Positions 32,316-42,470 of a stretch of DNA of 64,000 nucleotides are shown one piece after another. Below the pieces are notes generated by a model. The model did no database searches and had not been told where the DNA came from. It was given only the letters and a program-made list of their open reading frames with translations. This DNA comes from Fibrobacter sp. UWB4 (GTDB taxonomy: Bacteria > Fibrobacterota > Fibrobacteria > Fibrobacterales > Fibrobacteraceae): the NCBI RefSeq assembly GCF_002210345.1, contig NZ_MWQI01000001.1:930001-994000 (forward strand), read 5' to 3'. The position numbers and the translations under genes are program-made. The first letter of the stretch is position 1. Each line of letters opens with the position of its first letter.

Positions 32316-34346
32316 TTACTTGAATTTTTTCTGATAAACAGTCTTCCCTGCACCCTTGATGCGCACGATAAACGGCGTTTTCGCTAAGTGCGCAACAGTC
32401 ACAACGGCTGAACCGTCAATGGAGCGACGCATCAGGAGAACGCCCTGCAAGTCATGAATCGTGAGCTGTAGTAGCGCATTCCCGGACTGCGAGGATTTTA
32501 CGGATTGCGCAACTTTTCCCGGTGCATTCCCGGCGATGTTCACAAGCAGGTCTCCCCCGCTTTTTGTGACCGAGATTTTCCCGGCACCTTGCGCAACTCT
32601 TGAAGCTATTCGCAGATCAAGATTCACCTTGCCTGAATCTGGCTCCTCATACGGATGTTCCGGGTCATCGACAATGACCTTGATATCGACTGTACTTTCG
32701 CAACCATAAGAATTCACGTACGTTCCTGTGTAAACGCCGCTGCTTTGCCATTGCATATTCTTGAAACGAACTTCACGGCCCAGGTAATAGAAGTCGTTCG
32801 GGCCTTTCCAAGTCCAGCGGCCACCTTCCCAAGGGTGTGGACCAATCACAAGCGAATCACCGGGATTGACCTTGACTTCGGTCGTCTCGTTCCAGCCGCC
32901 ATTGTGAATCTTGGCATACGGAATGATCGTGCTTGCTTCGCACGTGCCGCCAGTTGCATTTTCAATGACCATCGTAACGATGGATTGTTTGCCTACAGTA
33001 ACCGTAATCGCTTTGTTTGCGACATCAATATCAGCATCATCTTTGAGTGCAGCCGGGAGCGTAAAGCGGTGGACTTTAGCCTTCTTGCCTATTGTCGTGA
33101 ACTTGCTCAAGTCAAACGTGTATTTTGCATCGCTAGAGCCCGTATTCAGCACCACGAGCACAAGCGAACTGTCTTCACGGATGGCGGCAAGCGTGTTGCT
33201 GTTGTCGCTATCGATAAAGCGCGAACCCGGTCGGATGGCGCGGCTAAACGCAGCATGCATGTAGAATCGCGGCGCATAAGAAAACGTCTGCTTTTTGTGG
33301 TCTGCGGTAATCGTACGCCAGTTCTCGGCTGGGTCAGAAAGCTGCCAATCGACCCAGGCGCTTGCATGCATATCGCGGAGATCGTGCAAAATCACATCGG
33401 CCATCCAAAGCGTAATGTCGAGGTCGCCACTGCGGTGGAGCGGTCCTGATTCGGATTGCCACACGCGCTTGTCGGCAGCAAATGCAGCATTGTAAAGCTT
33501 AGCACGGGAATCGTAACCGGAATAGCTATGCGTATTCACCTGGAACATGTAAGAACGCGCTTCGGCACTATAGCTGTTGAAACGAGCCAAGGCATCGCCA
33601 ATGTTTGATTCATCGGCCGCACTTACGGAAGTTGCAGGGAACAGGCCTTTCGCTTTGAGCGCCTTGCCAAGCTCCACAATCATTTCGGACTGTTTGTTCT
33701 TGAAGCCGCAGCCTTCCTGGTCGCCATTTGCTTTCCACCAGCCTGCACTCGGCTCATTGAACGGCTCAATCGTGCGGAACGTGATGCCCCATTCTTCCTT
33801 GAAATGTTTTGCGACTTCGGAGAGGTAATCCGCAAAATCGTCAAAGTAGTCGGACTTGAGATTGTCGGCGCCATTGACACCGCCCGAAACGCAACCGCTG
33901 TTCGTCATCCACCACGGCGGGGAATTCGAAAATGCTTCGAAAATCGGGTCCTTTGCCATTTTAGCAAGAGCAAATGCGATGTTGCGCTGGTTCGGGTCTG
34001 CCGTCCAGTCGTAATCGCCCTTTTCCGTCGACTTGTAGCCGGGAACGGCGGCTCCCCCATCGCCCTTGGTCAAATGGTTATGGCCGGGCTGGTCGCCACC
34101 GCCGATGTTATAGCGGAAAATATTGTAGCCAAGCCCTGTGTCTGGGTCGGCAACTGCGCCCAAAAGCTTCGTGTAGTTAGCCTTGTCCCAGCCACCGACG
34201 AGTTCAGCCCACCAGCAAAGGCTTGTCCCCCAGCCTTCAAAAAGCTGGTATTTTTTGCCTGGGTCCACGACGACCTTCGTCTGGGCCTGGGCGGCACTGT
34301 AAGCAAAGGTAGCGGCTGTCGCAATAAAAATCAGTTTACTCTTCAA
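32316..34346 (-). CDS. Secreted glycoside hydrolase family 30 enzyme (GH30_5-like, beta-1,6-galactanase type)
   Basis: The protein probably cleaves beta-1,6-galactan side chains of arabinogalactan. After a signal peptide (1-21), the (beta/alpha)8 domain carries FEGWGTSLCWWAELVGGW and FRYNIGGGDQPGHNH, which point to subfamily 5. The acid/base Glu198 is in IEPFNEPSAGWW and the nucleophile Glu299 in WQSESGP. A beta-sandwich follows to about residue 465. Next comes an immunoglobulin-like region (SLVIGPHPWEGGRWTW...GVYTGTYVNSYGC). The last 75 residues end TIHDLQGVLL...PFIVRIKGAGKTVYQKKFK, a sorting-domain-like tail. It is not obviously in an operon with the polysaccharide cluster upstream. Confidence 0.88.
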   Translation of the reverse strand: MKSKLIFIATAATFAYSAAQAQTKVVVDPGKKYQLFEGWGTSLCWWAELVGGWDKANYTKLLGAVADPDTGLGYNIFRYNIGGGDQPGHNHLTKGDGGAAVPGYKSTEKGDYDWTADPNQRNIAFALAKMAKDPIFEAFSNSPPWWMTNSGCVSGGVNGADNLKSDYFDDFADYLSEVAKHFKEEWGITFRTIEPFNEPSAGWWKANGDQEGCGFKNKQSEMIVELGKALKAKGLFPATSVSAADESNIGDALARFNSYSAEARSYMFQVNTHSYSGYDSRAKLYNAAFAADKRVWQSESGPLHRSGDLDITLWMADVILHDLRDMHASAWVDWQLSDPAENWRTITADHKKQTFSYAPRFYMHAAFSRAIRPGSRFIDSDNSNTLAAIREDSSLVLVVLNTGSSDAKYTFDLSKFTTIGKKAKVHRFTLPAALKDDADIDVANKAITVTVGKQSIVTMVIENATGGTCEASTIIPYAKIHNGGWNETTEVKVNPGDSLVIGPHPWEGGRWTWKGPNDFYYLGREVRFKNMQWQSSGVYTGTYVNSYGCESTVDIKVIVDDPEHPYEEPDSGKVNLDLRIASRVAQGAGKISVTKSGGDLLVNIAGNAPGKVAQSVKSSQSGNALLQLTIHDLQGVLLMRRSIDGSAVVTVAHLAKTPFIVRIKGAGKTVYQKKFK

Positions 34347-34491
34347 TTTCTCAACCCCATGTATCGGCGCATCTTGAAGTGCGCGGTTCTTTACTCTCTA
34401 AAAATCCATTATTTTACGAAAAAGCGGACACCCCAACACAAGAAATTATTGACTAATTGTCATTTTACAGCACATTCGTACAAAAAAAAGG

Positions 34492-34515
34492 AACCCGCTC
34501 CTCAAGGAAGCGGGT
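34492..34515 (-). terminator. Terminator of the BY-kinase gene
   Basis: ACCCGCTTCC / GGAGCGGGT-type stem on the minus strand followed by CCTTTTTTTTG. Confidence 0.8.
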
Positions 34516-34552
34516 GCTCAATAACTTTTCAGCGTTCTTTCACGATTGCTAT

Positions 34553-36724
34553 TTAGTCGTTCTTGGACTTGTGAGCATATCCATAACCATAGTAACCGTA
34601 ATAGCCGTAGTAACCGTAATAGCCGTAGTAACCGTGTCTGTGTTCGCTATGGTTCAGCACAAACGCCTTGGGCTTATCGCAGTAGCGCTCCAAAGTCTGT
34701 ATGGATTCCTTGATAGAATCCATAGAATGACGGCCATAGTGCAACACAACAAGGGCAAAGTCAATCAACGGGCAAATCATGTATGCATCCGTCACCATAT
34801 TCATCGGTGGAGTATCGATAATAATGGTGTCGTACTGCGGGCGAATTTTGTCAAGTAAATTCTTAAGCATGTCGCCACGCAATAGCTCAAACGCAGAAAG
34901 AGTAAACTTTCCTGATTCCAAGATATCAAGGTTCGGAAGGCTTGTGCTCGTGATTTTCGCGTTTTCAAAAGCAACTTTCCCCATAAGAACATCGGCAAGG
35001 CCAACTTTGGTAAAGCGGCACGAAGCCTTTCTCATATCGGCATCAATATACAAGGTCTTCTTCCCGACCATGGCAAATGTAGCTGCAAGGTTCGTTGAAA
35101 TAAAGCTCTTACCGGCACGAGGCGTAATACCTGTCACCATGATCACCTGATGTTCCTTATTTATATTGAACGAAAAATCTATCGCTGTAAGAATGGAGCG
35201 AATCGATTCGCTAAGAGGATCGTCAGGATTTGTCTGAACATGAGTTTGTCTTGTCTTTTTAAACTTATAGTTCAAGTTAGTGTCAGAATTTTCAGGAACC
35301 CTGGCAAGTACACTTGTATTCGTTTCGCGTTCGATGTCCGTAACGCTGCGGACACCATTATGCATCATACGCAAGAGGAATACCAAGAGAACGCCAAGCA
35401 TAAATGAAGCCGCCACAGAACATATAATGATGTTCATTTTCTTCGGCTTGCTCGGAGCTCCGTTAATCTGCGCGAAGTCAACAATGCGAACGTTACCCAC
35501 TTCACCTGCACGCACAACGCGCAACTGCTGGATGTTGTTCAACATGGTTGTATAAATTTCGTTATTGACCGCCACGTCTTCCTTCAAGCGAGCCACTTCC
35601 TGTTGCGTCAAAGGCATCTTTTCAGCATTTTTCTTTAACTTGCCAAGTTCAGCTCTTAAACGATTCTGCTGACGAATAAGTGTCTGAACACTTGGGTGTT
35701 CTTCCTTGAACAAACGCATGGCGGCTTGTTTTTGCTGCTCCAATTCCAAGATTTGGCTTTGGATTGTGCTTTCTTTGTTCAAATGAGCACTCGTTTCGCC
35801 AGTCATATCCACAGAACCAATGCTATGACGATAATCGGCTAAAATCTTTTCGACACTGTCTAGTTTTGCCTTCACACCAGGGAGCTGCTTTTCCAAGAAT
35901 TCGAGAGTCTTTGCAGCTTCGGCACTGCGCATTTCAACATTTTGGCGCAAGTAAGTCTTAGCAACCGTATTTAAGATCGATGCAGCCCTATCAGGATAAC
36001 GATGATTGAAACTAGCTTCGATGATACCGCTCTTCTTGCCTTTTTCAGCAACTTTAAGTCCACCCTTCAATGCAGCAATGGCCCCTAGTAATCCCGATTG
36101 AGAAAGGATAAATTCCTGGCCTGGCATTGCAAGCATCTTTGAAACATGAATATCGAGAGTATCACCTGCGTAAGCCGCCCTGAACATGGTACCGACTTTG
36201 CCTTTCAGAATGACTTGTTCTTCAGGAGAAATGACTTCGTATGTATTTTCATCGACGGTTCTAGCCATCCACTTTCCCGCACGGGCTAGCGCAGGAATGT
36301 AGAGGGAATCCAGGTCCATTCGCCCTTCCTTATGCGTAAAGCGATCGACTGCACCAACTGGCGTTGCATTGAAACAAAGATGTTCGGCTTCGACGACATA
36401 GCTCAAAACCATGCGGCTCTTGATAAGCTCAATTTCGGCATCGGCCGGGCTAGCAACATCAAGGATGGAACCCATCTCGCCCATCGCCTTCGTCGCGTTA
36501 CCGCCCTTTGCATCAATTTGCAACAAAATATCGCTAGTGTACTGTGGACGCTGCCAGTTTGCAATAGAATAACCGATAACGCCGCCTACCAGAATAAACA
36601 GCAATAACGTGAATTTCTTTTCCCAGAGGATTTGCATTGCTTCAAGCAACGTGATTGTGTTGCTGTCTGAAGGCAACGGAATTGTAGCTTGACTTACAAT
36701 TTTTTTCTCTTCTTTTTCTTCCAT
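34553..36724 (-). CDS. Wzc-like polysaccharide co-polymerase with tyrosine autokinase domain
   Basis: Such proteins set chain length and export of surface polysaccharide in the inner membrane. The 723-residue protein has a Wzz domain with transmembrane helices near 38-55 and 430-452 and a long periplasmic coiled-coil region (about 260-400). The cytoplasmic BY-kinase has Walker A GITPRAGKS (532-540), Walker A' LYIDADMR (558-565) and Walker B TIIIDTPP (633-640). The tail holds (YYG) repeats at residues 699-716, eleven tyrosines in eighteen residues, the expected autophosphorylation cluster but unusually regular. It is the last gene of the minus-strand run of wzi-like, capD-like and ompA-like genes. 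Confidence 0.92.
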   Translation of the reverse strand: MEEKEEKKIVSQATIPLPSDSNTITLLEAMQILWEKKFTLLLFILVGGVIGYSIANWQRPQYTSDILLQIDAKGGNATKAMGEMGSILDVASPADAEIELIKSRMVLSYVVEAEHLCFNATPVGAVDRFTHKEGRMDLDSLYIPALARAGKWMARTVDENTYEVISPEEQVILKGKVGTMFRAAYAGDTLDIHVSKMLAMPGQEFILSQSGLLGAIAALKGGLKVAEKGKKSGIIEASFNHRYPDRAASILNTVAKTYLRQNVEMRSAEAAKTLEFLEKQLPGVKAKLDSVEKILADYRHSIGSVDMTGETSAHLNKESTIQSQILELEQQKQAAMRLFKEEHPSVQTLIRQQNRLRAELGKLKKNAEKMPLTQQEVARLKEDVAVNNEIYTTMLNNIQQLRVVRAGEVGNVRIVDFAQINGAPSKPKKMNIIICSVAASFMLGVLLVFLLRMMHNGVRSVTDIERETNTSVLARVPENSDTNLNYKFKKTRQTHVQTNPDDPLSESIRSILTAIDFSFNINKEHQVIMVTGITPRAGKSFISTNLAATFAMVGKKTLYIDADMRKASCRFTKVGLADVLMGKVAFENAKITSTSLPNLDILESGKFTLSAFELLRGDMLKNLLDKIRPQYDTIIIDTPPMNMVTDAYMICPLIDFALVVLHYGRHSMDSIKESIQTLERYCDKPKAFVLNHSEHRHGYYGYYGYYGYYGYYGYGYAHKSKND

Positions 36725-36855
36725 AAGCTATCCTAATTATGTAAAGCAATCACAAATAGTTTGAATTATAAAAGCTTTTGAACAAGTGGAAAATTAGTTT
36801 ATTTTTCACTGATAATCAACTTATTTTTTATAAACAAGCTTTATTATATAAAACG

Positions 36856-36880
36856 CTATCCAACCATTTAGGTTGGATAG
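36856..36880 (-). terminator. Terminator of the OmpA-family gene
   Basis: CTATCCAACC / GGTTGGATAG perfect 10-bp stem with a five-base loop, followed on the minus strand by CGTTTTAT. It separates the OmpA gene from the kinase gene. Confidence 0.8.
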
Positions 36881-36912
36881 TCTTTACTTTGTCAAAGCAA
36901 TCGCTTTATCCA

Positions 36913-38892
36913 TCACTTTGCAAAAGGAACGAGTTCCACACGACGATTTTGGGCACGGCCGGCAGCATCACCATTATCGGCAATCGGCTTGGACGGGCCA
37001 TAACCAACTGCACGCAGACGGCTGCTATTCACGCCACGCTTTTCAAGATAAGCGACCACGGCTTGGGCACGAGATTCAGAGAGCTTCTGGTTCTTGACGT
37101 CAGAGCCCTTGTTATCGGTATGGCCCTGAACTTCGAGATTCGCTTCTGGAATCCTGTTCATAAGATCGGCAATATCGTTAAGAGTCCCGTAGCTTTTCTT
37201 GGTGAGCTTTGCGGAACCGGTCTTGAACTGAATTCCCTTCTTAAGCTGGTCGAGGTCTTCCTTCTTGTTAATCGGGCAGCCTTCGCCGTCAACACGGATT
37301 CCCGGGAGTGTATTAGGGCACTTGTCGATAACGTCGGCAACACCGTCCTTATCGAAGTCTGGCAAGCAGCCTGTAGAGTCTACGGCGTGACCTGCCGGAG
37401 TACCCGGGCACTTGTCCTTAAAGTCTGCAATACCATCATTATCGCTGTCAAGCATACAGCCGTTCGGGCCAACTTCTGCACCGCGCTGGGTATTTGGACA
37501 CTTGTCGAGGTAATCAGCAACACCGTCCTTGTCATGGTCCATTGGGCAACCCGTAAAGTCTACAGGAATACCGGCCGGGGTGTTCGGGCACTTGTCGAGA
37601 TTGTCTGCAACACCATCCTTGTCAAAGTCAAGCATGCAACCTGTAGAATCCACAGAAAGGCCTGCAGCCGTATTCGGGCACCTGTCGCTTACGTTAGGAA
37701 TACCGTCGTTGTCAGAGTCAACGCGGGCAAGGGAATCTGCAATTGCTCTTTCACGAGCGAGTTTTGCTGCATCTTCAACAGGGCATCCTTCGGCATCGAC
37801 CTTAACGCCCTTTTCTGTACGGGCGCACTTGTCTTCATTGTCCGGGATGCCATCGCCATCGGAATCCTCCGACTTGGGCGCTGCATCAAATTTGACGCTC
37901 AAGAGGGCTGAACCGGAAAGAAGCGGAACGCTGGTATAACCATAGTTTGCCTTGACGCCTCTCTGGCCTTGGTAATAGATGATATGATCCCTACCATATT
38001 TAACATCAGCATAGTGGTCGAAACCACTCTGGAATAGACGGGCTGCAAAGTCCATACCAAAAGCAAAATCAATATCATGCGGGAAGTGGAAACGGACACC
38101 CGGAGTGATAAGCATCGGGTCTACAAGCGGATCGAACGAATAGCGTCCGTTATCCATCAAACGCATTTCGCCAGAGAATTCCAGGAACGGAGTCATCCAG
38201 GAAGTCGCATTCCAGTTCAAGCCCGTGCTATAGACAAATGTTTGAGTCAAGCTATAGCTAGCCGGTGAAACATAGCTTGCAGCCAGGTTCCACACAATCG
38301 GAGCACCGATCTTGTTGAAGTCGAATGTGAATGCGAGGCCTGCACCAAAAGTCCACCTATCTGCAGTAAACGGGTGCGTATAGCCATTGCCGTTCAGGTA
38401 CCAGGCATGGCGAGGACGCACACCAGCACATTCCTCACCTGTCGGGACATAGAGGTCGAGCATCAAGGCCATACTATAGACACCGGCCGATGCAAACGGA
38501 AGACCTATTTTTGCAAAGACATCCAAGTCACCACGGCTGGTTGTCCACATATTCGCCGTTCCACCCCACTTGGAATTGGCGTGTTCATAGTAAAGCGGGA
38601 GAGACATGCCGACATCGATGAAATCCAGGACGCCCACTTCAACAAATATGTTTCCTGAAAGGGATGCGTCAGCATCATTGAAGGCGTATCTTTTCCCATT
38701 TACTTCATAGATACCGCCACGAGAAAGTCCCCAGGAGCCAATTGTAAGATTACCGCTCGCCCCGAGATTGACTTGCCATTGACCAAGGGTCTTTGCATTG
38801 ATTTCATGCAAACCCTCCGATCCACCCAGCATTCCAGCCTGAGCAAAAGCCAGAGTACTAGATAACAAACCTAGAGTGATGATTTTTTTCAT
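36913..38892 (-). CDS. OmpA-family outer-membrane protein with thrombospondin type 3 repeats
   Basis: The 659-residue protein has a signal peptide (1-19), a beta-barrel-like region to about residue 335, then six calcium-binding type 3 repeats. These have the form DxDxDGIxDxxDKCPNTPxGxxVDxxGC, at about 342-515. The C-terminal OmpA domain has the peptidoglycan-binding core LEVQGHTDNKGSDVKNQKLSESRAQ and AVGYGPSKP. It probably links the outer membrane to the cell wall. A signal starting MKKIITLGLLSS is clear. The gene lies 32 bp downstream of the CapD-like gene, suggesting cotranscription, but has its own terminator. Confidence 0.92.
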   Translation of the reverse strand: MKKIITLGLLSSTLAFAQAGMLGGSEGLHEINAKTLGQWQVNLGASGNLTIGSWGLSRGGIYEVNGKRYAFNDADASLSGNIFVEVGVLDFIDVGMSLPLYYEHANSKWGGTANMWTTSRGDLDVFAKIGLPFASAGVYSMALMLDLYVPTGEECAGVRPRHAWYLNGNGYTHPFTADRWTFGAGLAFTFDFNKIGAPIVWNLAASYVSPASYSLTQTFVYSTGLNWNATSWMTPFLEFSGEMRLMDNGRYSFDPLVDPMLITPGVRFHFPHDIDFAFGMDFAARLFQSGFDHYADVKYGRDHIIYYQGQRGVKANYGYTSVPLLSGSALLSVKFDAAPKSEDSDGDGIPDNEDKCARTEKGVKVDAEGCPVEDAAKLARERAIADSLARVDSDNDGIPNVSDRCPNTAAGLSVDSTGCMLDFDKDGVADNLDKCPNTPAGIPVDFTGCPMDHDKDGVADYLDKCPNTQRGAEVGPNGCMLDSDNDGIADFKDKCPGTPAGHAVDSTGCLPDFDKDGVADVIDKCPNTLPGIRVDGEGCPINKKEDLDQLKKGIQFKTGSAKLTKKSYGTLNDIADLMNRIPEANLEVQGHTDNKGSDVKNQKLSESRAQAVVAYLEKRGVNSSRLRAVGYGPSKPIADNGDAAGRAQNRRVELVPFAK

Positions 38893-38924
38893 ATTTTATC
38901 CTTCTTTTGAGTTTGTCTTTGTTG

Positions 38925-40889
38925 TTAAGACTTTTGTTCCTCTGATACTGACTTTCTTAGAATCGTTTTATTAAACTTTTCTGGAGTCGTGAACGTAGGG
39001 ACAATTTCGTGCAAAGCGCGGATGGCGATTTCATCATTATTTTCAGAAGCCGCACTCTTAAGCTTCCACAGTTCGTTGATGAACTTGGATGTGTCAATAT
39101 CGATTTGCTTGCCTATGAAGATAAGCTTGTTCTTGGTCTTCTTCAGGCCTTCTTCGTTCATCAAGAGCTCTTCCTTAATTTTCTCCCCTGGACGGAGTCC
39201 CGTGAACACAATCGGCACATCTTTATACGGCACCTTGCCATACATGCGGATCAAGTTTTCGGCTAGTGTTACAATCTTGACCGGCATACCCATATCAAGC
39301 ACGAAGATTTCGCCACCATGAGCGATACTTGCGGCTTCGAGCACAAGGCTCACGGCTTCAGGAATTGTCATGAAGTAGCGGATGATTTCAGGATGTGTTA
39401 CCGTAACAGGTTTACCCTGTTCTATCTGACGCTTGAATAGCGGTATTACGCTTCCGTTACTGCCAAGAACATTGCCAAAGCGCGTTACAACAAACTCTGT
39501 ATTGCTATCCTTTTGCATGGACATAAAGCGAACGATCATTTCGCAGCAGCGCTTGGAAGCGCCCATGACATTTGTCGGATTTACAGCTTTATCCGTACTG
39601 ATCATCACGAATTTTTTGGCGCTGTTGAACATGGCTAGTGTAGCAACATTAAACGTGCCGATAACATTGTTCTTGATCGCTTCCATCGGATTGTTTTCCA
39701 TCAGGGGCACATGCTTGTGTGCTGCCGCATGGAATATGATTTCTGGATGGTAAGTTTTGAAAATCTGGTTCATACGGAAATAGTCTCGGACACTTGCGAT
39801 GAGGGTCACAAGGTTCAGCGAACTACCATATTCCATGACCAGTTCCTGCTGGATATCGTAGGCGTTGTTTTCGTAGATATCGACAATGATAATTTGTTTA
39901 GGATTGTACTTTGCTATTTGTCGAACAAGTTCACTTCCGATGCTACCGCCACCACCGGTCACCATGCAAACTTTCTTTTCGATATATGCACGAATGTCCT
40001 TGTTGTCGAACTTGATGGGGTCACGACCAAGCAGGTCTTCAACTTTAATGTCGCGAATTTGCGTTGCATATGTTGTTGATCCGTCTTCGACATTGGCATC
40101 GAGAAGGGTACCTACAAAAGGAAGGATTTTTACCGGAAGCCTCGTCTTGCCGCACAAGTCCATAATGATCTGACGGTCTTTCGGAGGACAGCTCGGGATT
40201 GCAAAAAGAATGAGGTCAATCTTTTCTTGCTCGGCTATTTTGGGAATATCTCTAGTAGACCCGGCTACAAGGACGCCTTCATATTTTTTTCCGATTTTAT
40301 AGCGATCATCATCGATGAGGCAGACCGGATTGAGATTCAAAACTTTCGAAGTGAGCTGTCCATTTTTCGCGTCTATTGCACTACGCTTGATTTCATCGAG
40401 CAAAAGCTTTGTCGCATTTCCGGCACCGATAATCATGGTGCGTTTTTTCAGTGCTTCGCGATGACCTGTTTCTATGATTGAGAGAAACGCGTTTCTAAAC
40501 ATGTAGCGAAAAAGACATACGCCAATACACGCTATGAATGCTTGTGTCAGGGCGAACTGCCAATACAGGACGCCGCGCATAAGATAAAAGAAAAAGTGTG
40601 TGGCAATAAGACCTGTAAAGACGCCCTTGGCGCAGCTGTAAAAATCATATCGGTTGAGGTAACGCCAAAGCTTGTTGTATGCACCAAAGAAAAGCAGGCT
40701 GCTAAAGCATAAAATGACGCTTAAAAAGAATATGGCAAACTGGTCTGCTCGGTCAATTGATTTTGCGTATAGGGGTAAAGGAAAGTTTGCAAACAAGCCT
40801 GCAACAACAACAATAAAAGCATCGGCAAAAGCCAAAACGCGTTTGCGGATTCTGAAGCTTGAAAGAAAGCCCGCCAATTTGGTCATCAT
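38925..40889 (-). CDS. CapD/FlaA1-like nucleotide-sugar 4,6-dehydratase (membrane-anchored)
   Basis: The enzyme probably dehydrates UDP-GlcNAc as the first step to a deoxy-amino sugar of a surface polysaccharide. Four transmembrane helices occupy about 15-140. A CoA-binding-like Rossmann region follows (RTMIIGAGNATKLLLDEIKR). The extended short-chain dehydrogenase domain has VTGGGGSIGSELVRQI near residue 313. It has the atypical catalytic SMDKA-type motif seen here as MISTDKAVNPTNVMGASKR, with the usual tyrosine replaced by Met, as in this membrane family. GLRPGEKIKEELL is conserved near the end. It lies between the Wzi-like and OmpA genes on one strand. Confidence 0.92.
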   Translation of the reverse strand: MMTKLAGFLSSFRIRKRVLAFADAFIVVVAGLFANFPLPLYAKSIDRADQFAIFFLSVILCFSSLLFFGAYNKLWRYLNRYDFYSCAKGVFTGLIATHFFFYLMRGVLYWQFALTQAFIACIGVCLFRYMFRNAFLSIIETGHREALKKRTMIIGAGNATKLLLDEIKRSAIDAKNGQLTSKVLNLNPVCLIDDDRYKIGKKYEGVLVAGSTRDIPKIAEQEKIDLILFAIPSCPPKDRQIIMDLCGKTRLPVKILPFVGTLLDANVEDGSTTYATQIRDIKVEDLLGRDPIKFDNKDIRAYIEKKVCMVTGGGGSIGSELVRQIAKYNPKQIIIVDIYENNAYDIQQELVMEYGSSLNLVTLIASVRDYFRMNQIFKTYHPEIIFHAAAHKHVPLMENNPMEAIKNNVIGTFNVATLAMFNSAKKFVMISTDKAVNPTNVMGASKRCCEMIVRFMSMQKDSNTEFVVTRFGNVLGSNGSVIPLFKRQIEQGKPVTVTHPEIIRYFMTIPEAVSLVLEAASIAHGGEIFVLDMGMPVKIVTLAENLIRMYGKVPYKDVPIVFTGLRPGEKIKEELLMNEEGLKKTKNKLIFIGKQIDIDTSKFINELWKLKSAASENNDEIAIRALHEIVPTFTTPEKFNKTILRKSVSEEQKS

Positions 40890-40959
40890 TTTCTCCCGAC
40901 TTGAACACCAATTATGTTTTAAAAATCGTTTTCTTATGTTACAAAATAGCTACAAATTA

Positions 40960-42450
40960 TTACCAATAAAAGGTCGTGCGGAGAAAATAGGCCCTAATTT
41001 TGCCAAAAGTCAGCTCCATTTCAAAAGAAGCGTTTCTTCCGCTGTAGCTTATCGATGGTGTAATCGTATATTGGAGAGGTGCTTTGTCGATAAATTTCTT
41101 TTCGACCGTTTTATACGGGTCTTCAATCTTGCTTCCGTAATCGATTCCTTTCCAGAGCCATTTGTTGTGGAGTCCGAAAAAGAATTTCATCGAGGAATTC
41201 CAGAAAAGTCGGCTGTAAACGGTCCAGTCGATAGCAAGCGAGTTTGGACCATTGGGATTTCCGAGAGGAAGTCCAAGATGGGCAATCTGCGCTTGGGCTG
41301 TATCATAATGGCAATATGTATAGGGTTCGACTCGTGCAATTTCGGCGATTGTACCGAGCTGTAACTCCTTCCCTTTTATTTCCAGATCATGAGCCACCTG
41401 GAAACCAAGCATGGCCGCCCAGCGGTTATTGCTATAGCGATTCTGATAAATTGCATACGGCGACTCCATATCGTCGAGGAAGAATTCACCGTAAATACGG
41501 GCAAGCTTGAAAAGCTGAACGTTCATGTCTACGGCAAGGGCGCCATTGTTCACGCGTTCGGAATAGTTGCCTTTTTCGATAAAGAGCGGTGCGACAGGGA
41601 CAAAGAGCCAGGGCTTGTTCTCGTTATAGAGAATCTGCAATTCTGAAATACCAAAGGTAAAATTCTTGAGGGCCAGCTCATAACGGTGTGCGTAGAGGTT
41701 CCGGTCGTTCAGATTGTCCTTGCTGTAGCTCCAGGAAGTTACGCGGAGATCGGCGTAGACGCTGTAAATACGCAATGGTCCAAACGTAAGGTCGAGCGAA
41801 AGCATGTTGTACGGAAGCGCATACTGGTTTAGCGAAAGGTTGTTGTAGTACCCAGGCCCCCAGTGCAGTACGTCTCGAGCAAGCTGTAAACGTGCCCAGG
41901 CATAGTTGAGCGCGAAGTGCGCACGGTAACGAGCGAAGCTCACATAGTCTATGCCGCCATCTCCACGATCCTTAGACTGGACATCGAAAACTTCGTGGTC
42001 ATAGCTTTTGGGTTTCTTGGCGGCATGCCCTTCGGAATATATTCTGGCATCAAGATCGAAGTCTAGTGAGTCGGCGAAACCGCGAATGAAAAGCCCAGCA
42101 TCGATTGCCGGCCAGATCGTATCACCAAGAGCAGAAGATGACTTGTAATCGATCCCGATAAGCGGGCTTACCGCAATTGCAAACTTGTGCGAGTAATTGC
42201 TATCGCTTTCAAAGAAAGCCATCGATTTTTTATGGTTCTTGTAAAAATCCTTCTGGAACGTCGTATCACGACGCGGATAAGTGAAAAAATGTCTCCCGTC
42301 ATCCACCGTCTGGCGGTGGTATTCGAAAAGCATCGGCGCATAATCCAGCCCACGCAAGTTACGAGTCCGTTCTGAACTTATAACTGGTGAAGAACCTGGT
42401 TCAGCAAATGCGATTGCCGCTAAAACAAGGCATGCGATAATTGATTTCAT
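40960..42450 (-). CDS. Wzi-like capsule assembly outer-membrane protein
   Basis: The 496-residue protein has a signal peptide (MKSIIACLVLAAIAFA) and long alternating beta-strands ending in an aromatic residue (TTFYW), as in outer-membrane barrels. ARLQLARDVLHWGPGYYNNLSLNQ near residue 185 resembles the Wzi family signature (GPG..NSL). In Wzi this barrel anchors capsular polysaccharide at the cell surface. The genes that follow on the same strand encode a CapD-like dehydratase and a Wzc-like kinase, which supports a surface-polysaccharide role. coaX ends 20 bp upstream on the same strand. Confidence 0.75.
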   Translation of the reverse strand: MKSIIACLVLAAIAFAEPGSSPVISSERTRNLRGLDYAPMLFEYHRQTVDDGRHFFTYPRRDTTFQKDFYKNHKKSMAFFESDSNYSHKFAIAVSPLIGIDYKSSSALGDTIWPAIDAGLFIRGFADSLDFDLDARIYSEGHAAKKPKSYDHEVFDVQSKDRGDGGIDYVSFARYRAHFALNYAWARLQLARDVLHWGPGYYNNLSLNQYALPYNMLSLDLTFGPLRIYSVYADLRVTSWSYSKDNLNDRNLYAHRYELALKNFTFGISELQILYNENKPWLFVPVAPLFIEKGNYSERVNNGALAVDMNVQLFKLARIYGEFFLDDMESPYAIYQNRYSNNRWAAMLGFQVAHDLEIKGKELQLGTIAEIARVEPYTYCHYDTAQAQIAHLGLPLGNPNGPNSLAIDWTVYSRLFWNSSMKFFFGLHNKWLWKGIDYGSKIEDPYKTVEKKFIDKAPLQYTITPSISYSGRNASFEMELTFGKIRAYFLRTTFYW

Positions 42451-42470
42451 TCTCCCCTCTTGGAAAAGCC

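Noticed and set aside
36913-38892. Cohesin/dockerin-type calcium repeats in the OmpA-family protein
   Set aside because: The DxDxDG repeats carry the DKCPNTP spacing of thrombospondin type 3 repeats and precede an OmpA domain, so they are not dockerins.
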